Below are positions 17,008 to 25,134 of a stretch of 64,000 nucleotides of DNA, piece by piece (position 1 is the first letter of the stretch; each line of letters begins with the position of its first letter). The notes under the pieces are model-generated. The model searched no databases, was not told the origin of the DNA, and worked only from the letters and a program-made list of their open reading frames with translations. The DNA comes from an uncultured Draconibacterium sp. Its GTDB lineage: Bacteria; Bacteroidota; Bacteroidia; Bacteroidales; Prolixibacteraceae. The DNA lies in assembly GCA_947492175.1 (NCBI GenBank), contig CANLMQ010000011.1, positions 62,001-126,000 on the forward strand. Reading direction: 5' to 3'. A program made the position numbers and the translations under genes.

Positions 17008-18267
17008 ATGCAAATGAAGAAACTTATTGTATTACTTTTCCTTCCCATACAAATGGCGTTTGGACAAACAAATGTACCACTCGACAGTTGCTACGCATGG
17101 GCACGAAAAAACTACCCCAACCTTAAACAATCAGAGCTTTGGCAGAAAATCACTTCCCTGAATAAGGAAAACCACACGACAAACTATTTGCCACAAGTTT
17201 CATTGAATGGAAAAATAACGTACCAGTCTGAGGTAACCGAAATCCCTGTTGCTATGCCGGGAATTTCGGTTCCATCAGTTTCGAAAGACCGTTACAATGC
17301 TTACGCCGAATTGCAGCAAACCATCTGGGATGGTGGCATTTCTTCTGCAAATAAATCGTTGGAAGATGCCATTCTAAAAAGCAATCTTAGCCAACTGGAG
17401 GTTGAACTCTATAAATTAAACGAACAGGTTGCACAGGCTTTTTTTACAATTTTAATCGTCGATAAACAACAGGCAGTTTTACAAGCGCAGATTAAAACGA
17501 TAAACGAACGTTTAAAAACAGTTCAGTCAGGTATTCGCAACGGAGTTCTCGAAAAAACATCAGCACTTGTTCTTGAGGCAGAAATTTTAAATCTCGAACA
17601 AAACAGCGTTCAACTGCAAGCGGCTAAAAATGCTTCCGTGCAGATGCTTGAAATTCTTACAGGAGAGTCATTCTCGGAAAACAGTGCCTTTATTTACTCG
17701 AATACAGATGCCGGTTTTAATGCAGAACTTTTGCGTCCCGAACTTCAGCTTTTTAGCAGCCAGCAAAATCAATTGGGAAGCCAAAAAGGACTTTTAACAA
17801 AAACCCGAAATCCTAAAGTTTATGGATTCGGACAACTTGGTTATGGCAAACCCGGACTAAATATGCTACTCGACGAATTTAAAGGCTACTATCTAGTAGG
17901 GATTGGCATTTCGTGGAATGCATTCGATTGGAAAACAACCGCTCGTAAAAAACAGGTTCTTCAACTGCAACAGGAAATGCTTCAAAGCCAGGAAGCCACA
18001 TTCAGGCAGAATATTCAACTCTTGCTGATCCGGCAAAAGGAACAGATTGTAAAACTGGAAACAATGTTAAATAACGATCAGAAAATGGTTGATCTGCGAA
18101 ACAACATTACCAAGGCCGCTGCCTCAAAACTTGAAAACGAAACAATTACCGCTTCAGATTACATACAGGAGCTACAAGCAGAAACAGTTTCAAAACTAAA
18201 CTACGAATTGCATAAAATTCAATTAAACGAAGCACAGGAAAAATACAACCTGATAAAAGGAAAATAA
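17008..18267 (+). CDS. TolC family outer-membrane efflux protein
   Basis: A 419-residue outer-membrane channel subunit with signal peptide MQMKKLIVLLFLPIQMAFGQ (start at 17008 or at the Met codon at 17014). The mature protein is the usual long alternating helical and strand TolC fold; the first helix carries LDSCYAWARKNYPNLKQSELW and the repeat is seen in the second half (FGQLGYGKPG and ISWNAFDWKTTARKKQVLQL). It is the outer-membrane exit for the HlyD-type adaptor and ABC exporter encoded downstream. The next gene begins about 60 bp later. Confidence 0.92.
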   Translation: MQMKKLIVLLFLPIQMAFGQTNVPLDSCYAWARKNYPNLKQSELWQKITSLNKENHTTNYLPQVSLNGKITYQSEVTEIPVAMPGISVPSVSKDRYNAYAELQQTIWDGGISSANKSLEDAILKSNLSQLEVELYKLNEQVAQAFFTILIVDKQQAVLQAQIKTINERLKTVQSGIRNGVLEKTSALVLEAEILNLEQNSVQLQAAKNASVQMLEILTGESFSENSAFIYSNTDAGFNAELLRPELQLFSSQQNQLGSQKGLLTKTRNPKVYGFGQLGYGKPGLNMLLDEFKGYYLVGIGISWNAFDWKTTARKKQVLQLQQEMLQSQEATFRQNIQLLLIRQKEQIVKLETMLNNDQKMVDLRNNITKAAASKLENETITASDYIQELQAETVSKLNYELHKIQLNEAQEKYNLIKGK

Positions 18268-18328
18268 AAGATTGAGCTACAGCAACAAAACAGAAAAACA
18301 AAATCTACAAACGGCAAAAAAATATATC

Positions 18329-19207
18329 ATGAAATATTATCTATTCATTCCAATACTTGGATTCCTTCTTTTTGGATGTAAAACCACAACCGAACAATCA
18401 GATGCCTACGGAAACTTTGAAGCAGAAACTGTAATTGTTTCGGCAGAATCAACCGGAAAAATTCTGCAGTTGAATGTTGAAAAAGGCCAACAAATAAAAT
18501 CGGGTATGGTGGCTGCTGTTATCGACACCGTTCAAATTCAGCTAAAAATGCTACAGATTGATGCGCAAAAAGCTGCAGTTACTTCCAGACGTCAATCCAT
18601 AAGTTCGCAAATTGAAGTGCTGAAAGAACAGCGTAAGAATCTGGGAATTAACGAAACTAGAATACAAAGCATGTTAAAAGATGGCGCCTCAACGCAAAAA
18701 CAGCTTGACGACATTCAAGGCCAGATAAGTGTGATTAACAAACAAATTGAGAGCACAAAAACACAGTACATTTCAGTTTCGAAAGAACTGGAAGTGTTGG
18801 ATGCCCAAAAGGTTTTGTTAATCGATCAGTTAAACAGGTGTAATGTAATTTCACCAATTGAAGGCACCGTTTTGGAAACCTATGCCGAACAGGGAGAATT
18901 AACAGCTACCGGGAAATCGCTGTTTAAAGTTGCCGATTTAAGTAAACTCGATTTAAAAGTTTATGTAAGCGGAGCACAGTTACCCGAAATAAAGCTGGGC
19001 CGGCAGGTTGAAGTTTTAATCGATAAATCGGAAAAAGAAAACCAAAGCCTGACTGGAACGATAACCTGGATTTCATCGGAAGCAGAATTTACACCCAAAA
19101 TAATCCAGACAAAAGAAGAGCGGGTTAAACTTGTATATGCAGTAAAAGTTGCGGTTACAAACAATGGTACTCTAAAAATTGGGATGCCGGGAGAAATTAA
19201 ATGGTAG
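18329..19207 (+). CDS. HlyD/RND-type periplasmic adaptor lipoprotein
   Basis: A 292-residue membrane-fusion protein, start chosen at the ATG at 18329, which gives a lipoprotein signal MKYYLFIPILGFLLFGC; a TTG frame starts 57 bases earlier. Order: N-terminal barrel half (VSAESTGKILQLNVEKGQQIKSG), a long coiled hairpin at about residues 70-165, the returning lipoyl half (CNVISPIEGTVLETYAEQGELTATGKSLFKVADL), then beta-barrel and C-terminal IGMPGEIKW. It links the ABC permeases to TolC, like YbhG. It lies between tolC and the four-helix-bundle gene. Confidence 0.92.
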   Translation: MKYYLFIPILGFLLFGCKTTTEQSDAYGNFEAETVIVSAESTGKILQLNVEKGQQIKSGMVAAVIDTVQIQLKMLQIDAQKAAVTSRRQSISSQIEVLKEQRKNLGINETRIQSMLKDGASTQKQLDDIQGQISVINKQIESTKTQYISVSKELEVLDAQKVLLIDQLNRCNVISPIEGTVLETYAEQGELTATGKSLFKVADLSKLDLKVYVSGAQLPEIKLGRQVEVLIDKSEKENQSLTGTITWISSEAEFTPKIIQTKEERVKLVYAVKVAVTNNGTLKIGMPGEIKW

Positions 19208-19273
19208 TAATCTTTTGCAGGTGGAATTGCAAAGAATGCAACCGCTGCTGAAATTGCATCAAAATAATGAATA

Positions 19274-19648
19274 ATGGACTTTAAAGAATTATTGGCATAT
19301 AAAAAAAGCTTTCTGTTAGCCGGGAAAATCTACGATCTTACTAAATCATTCCCTGCTGAAGAAAAATATGCCTTAACTTCTCCCATTCGAAAGGCTTCGA
19401 GATTAATCTGTTGCGACATTGCTGAATCATTTGAAAAACGAGAGTCACCTGAGCTATTTTTTAACCAATTAACAAATTCCGGCGGGCAGATAAAAGGTAT
19501 AATCGTACTTCTTCAGTTTGCGCGGGAATGTAATTATATAAATAACGATCAGTACGAGCAAGTTGCATTACAGGCAGAAGAAGTGGAGATAATGATTAAG
19601 TATATGATTTTAAATCCGGAAAAGTTTGGAAGTCGCAAAGTAATGTAA
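19274..19648 (+). CDS. Four-helix-bundle protein (S23/IVP-type)
   Basis: A 124-residue protein of the TIGR02436/S23 family: MDFKELLAYKKSFLLAGKIYDLTKSFP, KYALTSPIRKASRLICCDIAESF, then a conserved central FFNQLTNSGGQIKGIIVLLQFA. It forms a small antiparallel helix bundle. Members occur inside 23S rRNA intervening sequences and as scattered free-standing genes in Bacteroidota; their job is unknown. Here it sits between the adaptor and ATPase genes of an efflux operon, where no exporter function is expected, so it looks like an insertion. Its family is clear; a link to export is not. Confidence 0.9.
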   Translation: MDFKELLAYKKSFLLAGKIYDLTKSFPAEEKYALTSPIRKASRLICCDIAESFEKRESPELFFNQLTNSGGQIKGIIVLLQFARECNYINNDQYEQVALQAEEVEIMIKYMILNPEKFGSRKVM

Positions 19649-19680
19649 TCTTTCTGCAAAATAAGACAATATGTAAGACC

Positions 19681-20625
19681 ATGATTTCTTTACAAAACAT
19701 AAGCAAATCGTACAAAGAAGTTAGAGCACTTGACAAAATTTCGTTCAGCGTAAACAAAGGTGAGCTGTTTGGTTTGATAGGACCCGATGGTGCCGGGAAA
19801 ACCACTTTGCTGCGTATTCTTACCACTTTGCTTTTATCCGATTCGGGACAGGCAAAAATGGATGGTTTAGATGTAAAAACAGATTTTAAAAAAGTGCGAC
19901 ACCTTGTTGGTTACATGCCCGGAAGATTTTCGTTGTACCAGGATTTAAGCGTAGAGGAAAACCTTAACTTTTTTGCTACAGTTTTTGGAACCACTGTAGA
20001 AGAAAATTACGACCTTATTCGTGACATTTATTACCAGATAGAACCGTTTAAAAATCGCCGTGCCGCGAAACTTTCAGGTGGAATGAAACAAAAACTGGCC
20101 CTGTCATGCGCACTAATTCATAAACCTAAAATACTTATACTTGATGAACCAACTACAGGAGTTGATGCCGTTTCTAGAAAGGAATTCTGGGAGATGCTAA
20201 AAAATCTTCAAAAAAGCGGAATCACAACTTTGGTTTCCACGCCTTACATGGACGAAGCCGATTTGTGCGACCGTGTTGCGTTAATTCAAAATGGTTCTAT
20301 TCTGGATATTGATTCACCAACGCGAATCACAGAAAAATTCCAACGAAAGATAATCCAAGTACATGCAAAAAACAAGTATAAACTAATTAACGACCTGCGT
20401 GCTTTTAATAAAGCTGAATCAGTGTATGCATTCGGTCAATTTGCACATTACACAGGTTTTAACGACACCACAAAATGTAACGAACTCGAAAGCTATCTAA
20501 CTCAACTGGGACACGAAGAAGTGCTGGTTGAAGAAATTGCAGCAGGTATTGAAGACGTATTTATGAACCTCATGGAAAGTCGCAGCTATAACACTCAAAG
20601 CCAGAAAAAACAGGATAATGATTGA
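19681..20625 (+). CDS. ABC exporter ATP-binding protein 1 (degenerate H- and Q-loop)
   Basis: A 314-residue ATPase of the YbhF/DrrA-like exporter group. Walker A GPDGAGKT (34-41), signature LSGGM (131-135), Walker B ILILDE (151-156). The H-loop His is replaced: VSTPYMDEA has Pro188 where the sister protein has His. The Q-loop reads YMPGRF rather than YMSQKF. Thus this subunit's own nucleotide site is degenerate while its signature is intact. A C-terminal extension of about 70 residues follows. It overlaps the next gene by 8 bases, as expected for a translationally coupled heterodimer. Confidence 0.94.
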   Translation: MISLQNISKSYKEVRALDKISFSVNKGELFGLIGPDGAGKTTLLRILTTLLLSDSGQAKMDGLDVKTDFKKVRHLVGYMPGRFSLYQDLSVEENLNFFATVFGTTVEENYDLIRDIYYQIEPFKNRRAAKLSGGMKQKLALSCALIHKPKILILDEPTTGVDAVSRKEFWEMLKNLQKSGITTLVSTPYMDEADLCDRVALIQNGSILDIDSPTRITEKFQRKIIQVHAKNKYKLINDLRAFNKAESVYAFGQFAHYTGFNDTTKCNELESYLTQLGHEEVLVEEIAAGIEDVFMNLMESRSYNTQSQKKQDND

Positions 20626-21340
20626 AAAGATAATAACAGTAAAGAACCTGGTTAAGAAATTTGGAAGTTTCACTGCCAACGACAACCTGTCGTTTGATGT
20701 TTTTAAAGGCGAAATTTTTGGTTTTCTGGGAGCTAACGGAGCAGGAAAAACCACAGCTATACGAATTCTGTGCGGATTATCATCGCCAACTTCAGGAGAC
20801 ATAAAAGTGGCCGGCTTCGATATTTATAAGGATACTGAAAAGATCAAAAACAATATCGGTTATATGAGCCAGAAATTTTCGCTGTACGACGATCTAACTA
20901 TTTCTGAGAACATTAAACTTTATGCCGGTATTTATGGAATTTCAACAGAAAAAAGGAAGCATAAAGAAAATGAACTTCTAAAAAAACTGGAACTCGAAGC
21001 AGTGAAGAACAAACTTATTGGAGATCTGCCGCTGGGATGGAAACAAAAACTGGCTTTTTCTGTGGCCATTTTTCACGATCCGAAAATTGTTTTTCTCGAC
21101 GAACCAACTGGAGGTGTTGATCCCGTAACCCGAAGGAAGTTCTGGGATTTAATTTACGAAGCAGCCAACAACGGTATTACAGTTTTTGTAACCACGCATT
21201 ATATGGATGAGGCAGAATATTGCAACCGTGTTTCGATTATGGATGCCGGAAAGATAGAAGCGTTGGACACTCCTGCCAAACTGAAAGAAAAATACCACGC
21301 AAGAAATATGGACGAAGTATTTATAAAAATTGCCAGATAA
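20618..21340 (+). CDS. ABC exporter ATP-binding protein 2 (degenerate signature)
   Basis: A 240-residue ATPase, partner of the preceding one. Walker A GANGAGKT (38-45), Q-loop YMSQKF, Walker B IVFLDE, and a proper H-loop VTTHYMDEA (His194). The signature is LPLGWKQ instead of LSGGQ. In a heterodimer, its own site with the partner's intact LSGGM makes one competent composite site. Its degenerate signature pairs with the partner's degenerate Walker side in the other. E. coli YbhF carries two such halves in one chain. Start and stop overlap or nearly touch the neighbours (8-base overlap upstream, 44 bp to the permease). Confidence 0.94.
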   Translation: MIEKIITVKNLVKKFGSFTANDNLSFDVFKGEIFGFLGANGAGKTTAIRILCGLSSPTSGDIKVAGFDIYKDTEKIKNNIGYMSQKFSLYDDLTISENIKLYAGIYGISTEKRKHKENELLKKLELEAVKNKLIGDLPLGWKQKLAFSVAIFHDPKIVFLDEPTGGVDPVTRRKFWDLIYEAANNGITVFVTTHYMDEAEYCNRVSIMDAGKIEALDTPAKLKEKYHARNMDEVFIKIAR

Positions 21341-21346
21341 GTAAAT

Positions 21347-21381
21347 AGCACGGAGCCCATAGCTCACGGCACAAAGCCTTT
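21347..21381. repeat. Imperfect heptanucleotide repeat (AGCnCnn)
   Basis: Five 7-mers in register: AGCACGG, AGCCCAT, AGCTCAC, GGCACAA, AGCCTTT, filling almost the whole 44-bp spacer between the second ATPase and the first permease gene. Period 7 is shared with arrays at 22494, 22621 and 6821. Confidence 0.5.
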
Positions 21382-21384
21382 TAT

Positions 21385-22491
21385 ATGAAACAACTTAAAT
21401 CATTCATAAAAAAAGAATTCTATCACATCTTTCGCGATCCGCGAACCATGCTTATTTTATTTGGCATTCCGGTTATTCAGCTTCTTATTTTTGGAACTGT
21501 AATTAAAAATGAAATTACAGATCTACACATTGCCATTTACGATCAGTCGAAAGACGAAACCACTCAAAAAATCACAAATAAATTACTCTCATCCGGCTAT
21601 TTTATTTTAGATAAAAATCTGGAAAATCTGGATGAGATTGAAGGTATTTTCAGAAAAGGGAAAGTGCGTGAAGTTATTGTATTTGAAAATAATTTTGGGA
21701 AAAACCTTGTAAAAGAAGGTACTGCTAAAATGCATTTAATCGCCGATGCATCAGATCCGAATACAGCTAAGTTAGCTATTTCTTACACAACGGCCATTGT
21801 TAACGATTACATAAAAAAACTGTACCCTGAAATTCAGATGCCCCTGCAAATTACACCCGAGGTAAGAATGTATTTTAACGAAGAAATGAAAAGCGCCTAT
21901 ATGTTTGTACCAGGCGTAATGGCATTGATACTGATGCTCATTTCTGCTATGATGACTTCTATTTCAATTACCCGTGAAAAAGAGCTGGGAACCATGGAAA
22001 TCCTGTTGGTTTCGCCACTAAAACCCGTTCAGATAATTGTGGGAAAAGTAATCCCATACTTACTTCTTTCCATTGCCAATGCCTTTATAATTGTTTTAAT
22101 GGGACACTTTGTTTTTGAGGTTCCAATCACTGGTAGTTTTATCTTGCTAATGTTGGAAACAATTCTGTTTATTATGATGGCACTCTGTCTCGGCATACTA
22201 ATATCAACCGTTGCAAAAAACCAGATGACGGCCATGTTTATATCAATGATTGGATTAATGCTGCCAACCATATTATTGTCGGGATTTATTTTCCCTATTG
22301 AGAATATGCCGCTTGCACTGCAAGTTTTCAGCAATATAATGCCGGCTAAATATTTTGTAATCATTGTTCGGGCTGTAATGCTAAAAGGAGTTGGTTTATT
22401 TTTTATATGGAAAGAAACTGCTGTTCTTCTGGGAATGACACTCTTTTTTATTGCGCTGAGTGTTAAGAAATTTAAAATCAGGTTGGAATAA
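21385..22491 (+). CDS. ABC-2 type permease (YbhS/YhhJ-like) 1
   Basis: A 368-residue inner-membrane permease of the ABC-2 group. The N-terminal cytosolic amphipathic helix KSFIKKEFYHIFRDPRTMLILFGIPVIQLLIFG leads into TM1. A large periplasmic domain spans about residues 50-175, and the TM bundle includes FVPGVMALILMLISAMMTSISITREKELGTMEIL (coupling helix) and the final LPTILLSGFIFPIENMPLALQ. It is one half of the heterodimeric exporter with the next permease, served by the two ATPases and the HlyD and TolC components. The substrate is not evident. Confidence 0.93.
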   Translation: MKQLKSFIKKEFYHIFRDPRTMLILFGIPVIQLLIFGTVIKNEITDLHIAIYDQSKDETTQKITNKLLSSGYFILDKNLENLDEIEGIFRKGKVREVIVFENNFGKNLVKEGTAKMHLIADASDPNTAKLAISYTTAIVNDYIKKLYPEIQMPLQITPEVRMYFNEEMKSAYMFVPGVMALILMLISAMMTSISITREKELGTMEILLVSPLKPVQIIVGKVIPYLLLSIANAFIIVLMGHFVFEVPITGSFILLMLETILFIMMALCLGILISTVAKNQMTAMFISMIGLMLPTILLSGFIFPIENMPLALQVFSNIMPAKYFVIIVRAVMLKGVGLFFIWKETAVLLGMTLFFIALSVKKFKIRLE

Positions 22492-22493
22492 TC

Positions 22494-22521
22494 AAGCTAC
22501 TAGCTTTAAGCTTCCAGCTTT
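22494..22521. repeat. Heptanucleotide repeat (AGCTT core)
   Basis: Four 7-mers: AAGCTAC, TAGCTTT, AAGCTTC, CAGCTTT, just after the stop of the first permease gene. The 171-bp gap to the second permease gene also holds the array at 22621-22655. Confidence 0.5.
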
Positions 22522-22620
22522 CTGTTTATTCAAAATATGTAATAACCCATCAAATGAATGATTACGGGATTACAAAAAAGTATAAAATAATAAGATTATA
22601 AAAATAGAACATCGCACATA

Positions 22621-22655
22621 GCTTATGGCTTGTGACTTGTGGCTTGTAACTTAAA
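22621..22655. repeat. Heptanucleotide repeat (GCTTGTG)
   Basis: Five 7-mers: GCTTATG, GCTTGTG, ACTTGTG, GCTTGTA, ACTTAAA, directly before the ATG of the second permease gene (22663). This is the clearest of the three period-7 arrays in this operon. Confidence 0.65.
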
Positions 22656-22662
22656 CTAAAAT

Positions 22663-23781
22663 ATGCGTACAATTAAATACATACTGCAAAAAGAATTTCG
22701 CCAGATATTTCGGAACAAAACAATGCTTCCAATGATTTTTGTAATTCCGATTATGCAAATGCTGATACTTGTTTTTGCCGCAACCTACGATATGAAACGA
22801 ATCGACCTTGTAGTGGTTGACAAAGACTTATCATCAACATCGAGAGAATTAGTTGCCCGATTCGAAGGCATACCTTTTTACAAGGTGGTGGAATTATCTC
22901 CGTCAGAGAAACTTGCCGAGAAGTATTTACGAAACGATCAGGCAGATGCAATACTTATTTTTCCGAATAACTTTGAACACAATCTGGTTCGTGAAAACAA
23001 AACCTCGGTTCAGCTACTGATAAATGCCATTGACGGAAATACCGCACAGCTTATTTTTTCATATTCGGCAAATATTATTGCAAGCTTCAACAAAAACATC
23101 GTTGCAGAGTGGAAAGGAATCCCAAAATTCACCCCACCTGCCCAGGTGAATATATCAGAAAATTACTGGTATAATCCGGAACTGGATTACAAATGGTTTA
23201 TGGCACCTGGTATTTTAGCAGTGCTGGTTACTATAATCGGCATGTTTATGTCGGGAATGAACTTGGTACGAGAAAAGGAAATTGGCACCATTGAGCAACT
23301 GAATGTAACACCCGTAAAAAAATACCAGTTTATTATTGCCAAACTGGTTCCGTTCTGGGTGATTGGCTTGTTCGATCTGGCACTTGGACTAATAATAGCC
23401 AGGCTGGTTTTCGATTTGCCAATTGTAGGCAGTTTATTTACCCTGTTCTTTTTTGCAGGTGTCTACTTAATAAGTGTTCTGGGATTGGGGCTATTTATTT
23501 CTACGGTTACCGAAACACAGCAACAAGTAATGTTTGTCAGCTTCTTTTTTATGATGATATTTATTTTAATGGGGGGTATTTTCACTCCTGTTGAAAGTAT
23601 GCCTGCGTGGGCACAAACGATCGACCTCCTTAATCCAATCTACTACTTTATGCGCGTAATGCGGATGGTAGTATTAAAAGGCTCCGGCTTTTTCGATTTG
23701 ATTCAGGAATTTGTATCGCTTCTTGTTCTGGGAATTATCTTTTTGAGCCTGGCCATTTGGAGATACAGAAAAACAGCATAA
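22663..23781 (+). CDS. ABC-2 type permease (YbhR/YhhJ-like) 2
   Basis: A 372-residue permease homologous in layout to the preceding one: N-terminal MRTIKYILQKEFRQIFRNKTMLPMIFVIPIMQMLILVFAATY, a periplasmic domain, then FMAPGILAVLVTIIGMFMSGMNLVREKEIGTIEQLNVTP (coupling helix) and the terminal MGGIFTPVESMPAWAQ. It completes the transporter as the fourth membrane or ATPase gene. It ends directly at the terminator 23785-23812, convergent with ackA. Confidence 0.93.
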   Translation: MRTIKYILQKEFRQIFRNKTMLPMIFVIPIMQMLILVFAATYDMKRIDLVVVDKDLSSTSRELVARFEGIPFYKVVELSPSEKLAEKYLRNDQADAILIFPNNFEHNLVRENKTSVQLLINAIDGNTAQLIFSYSANIIASFNKNIVAEWKGIPKFTPPAQVNISENYWYNPELDYKWFMAPGILAVLVTIIGMFMSGMNLVREKEIGTIEQLNVTPVKKYQFIIAKLVPFWVIGLFDLALGLIIARLVFDLPIVGSLFTLFFFAGVYLISVLGLGLFISTVTETQQQVMFVSFFFMMIFILMGGIFTPVESMPAWAQTIDLLNPIYYFMRVMRMVVLKGSGFFDLIQEFVSLLVLGIIFLSLAIWRYRKTA

Positions 23782-23784
23782 AAA

Positions 23785-23812
23785 AAGCGGTTCAGAAAAT
23801 TCTGAACCGCTT
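23785..23812. terminator. Bidirectional terminator between efflux operon and ackA
   Basis: AAGCGGTTCAGA (23785-23796), loop AAAT, and the exact reverse complement (23801-23812). Six A residues begin right at the permease stop codon on the left and T-rich sequence follows on the right. It lies between the two converging genes. Confidence 0.85.
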
Positions 23813-23836
23813 CCTTATCTTGCTAAATACAAGAAC

Positions 23837-25033
23837 TTATTTTATCAATTCCATTGATTGTTTTGCAATCTCAAGTTCTTCATTTGTTGGAATAATTAAT
23901 ACTTTGGTAGCTGCACTGTTGGTATTAATTTCATTTACTTCCTTATCGCGTATCTTGTCTTTTTCTGCATCCCACTCGATACCAAGGTACGACATATCTT
24001 CGCAAACCATGCGGCGAACAGGTGTTCTGTTTTCACCTACACCAGCTGTAAAAACAATGGCATCAACACCATTCATTGCAGCAGCATAGCTACCAATATA
24101 TTGCTTAATACGATAAACATACATGTCAATTGCAAGAACTGCTGCCGACTCTCCGCTTGAATAGCTTTGTTCAACGTCACGCATGTCGGTGAAACTTGTC
24201 AGCCCTTTCATTCCACTCTCTTTATTCAATATCTCCGCTACCTCATCAACAGAGTATCCTTTTTGCTGTGTCAGGTAGAAAATAATTGCAGGGTCGATAT
24301 CGCCTGAACGGGTTCCCATAATCAAGCCACTAAGTGGTCCCATTCCCATGGTTGTATCAATACAAACTCCTCCATTAACGGCTGCCATTGAAGCTCCGTT
24401 ACCAAGGTGAATGGTAATAATTTTTGCATCCTTTTTCCCAAGGTATTCTGCCGCTTTTTCAGAAACATATTTATGCGACGTTCCGTGGAAACCATATTTA
24501 CGAATACCCATTTCGCCATAAAATTTATTCGGAATTGCATAACGGAATGCCTTCTCCGGAATAGTTTGGTGAAAAGCTGTATCGAAAACACCAACTTGTA
24601 TCGCGTTCGGGAAAACGTTTTCTGACACCTCAACACCCACTAAATTAGCAGGATTATGAAGAGGAGCCAAGGGGAACAACTCTTTTACTTTGGCTTTTAC
24701 TTCGTCGGTAATAACCACGGTTTTTGTAAATGCTTCACCACCATGCACAAGACGGTGTCCTACTGCTTCAATTTCCGAAGGATCGCTGATTACGCCCACT
24801 TTTTCATCGGTAAGCAATTCGGCAACACGTTTTAATCCAACTGTATGATTCGGAATCGGAAAAGATTCTGTTATCTTATTTTCTTCTCCATTTACAAAAG
24901 TTTTGTGTTTCACAACACCTTCTTCCAAACCAATTCGCTCTACAAGTCCGCTAGCCAACGGTAACTCGGTATTCATATCAATTAACTGGTATTTAATTGA
25001 TGAACTACCTGCATTAATTACTAAAATATTCAT
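23837..25033 (-). CDS. ackA: Acetate kinase
   Basis: A 398-residue enzyme interconverting acetyl phosphate plus ADP and acetate plus ATP. Motifs: the N-terminal phosphate loop ILVINAGSSSIKYQLI (3-18), VGHRLVHGGE with the substrate Arg and His, VFDTAFHQTIPEKAFRYAIP, HGTSHKYVSEKAA, ITIHLGNGASMAAV and GPLSGLIMGTRSGDIDPAI, and FTAGVGENRTPVRRMVC near the C-terminus. Full length. It lies 101 bp after pta in the same direction, the standard order for the acetate branch of fermentation. Confidence 0.97.
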   Translation of the reverse strand: MNILVINAGSSSIKYQLIDMNTELPLASGLVERIGLEEGVVKHKTFVNGEENKITESFPIPNHTVGLKRVAELLTDEKVGVISDPSEIEAVGHRLVHGGEAFTKTVVITDEVKAKVKELFPLAPLHNPANLVGVEVSENVFPNAIQVGVFDTAFHQTIPEKAFRYAIPNKFYGEMGIRKYGFHGTSHKYVSEKAAEYLGKKDAKIITIHLGNGASMAAVNGGVCIDTTMGMGPLSGLIMGTRSGDIDPAIIFYLTQQKGYSVDEVAEILNKESGMKGLTSFTDMRDVEQSYSSGESAAVLAIDMYVYRIKQYIGSYAAAMNGVDAIVFTAGVGENRTPVRRMVCEDMSYLGIEWDAEKDKIRDKEVNEINTNSAATKVLIIPTNEELEIAKQSMELIK

Positions 25034-25134
25034 TTGTCAATATGTTTGTTGTTTGAGATAAATGAAACCTATCAAAATCTCCTTTATCTGTCTCCTCAAT
25101 CTGTTGATTAAATCTTTTTATCCCGAAAGCTATT

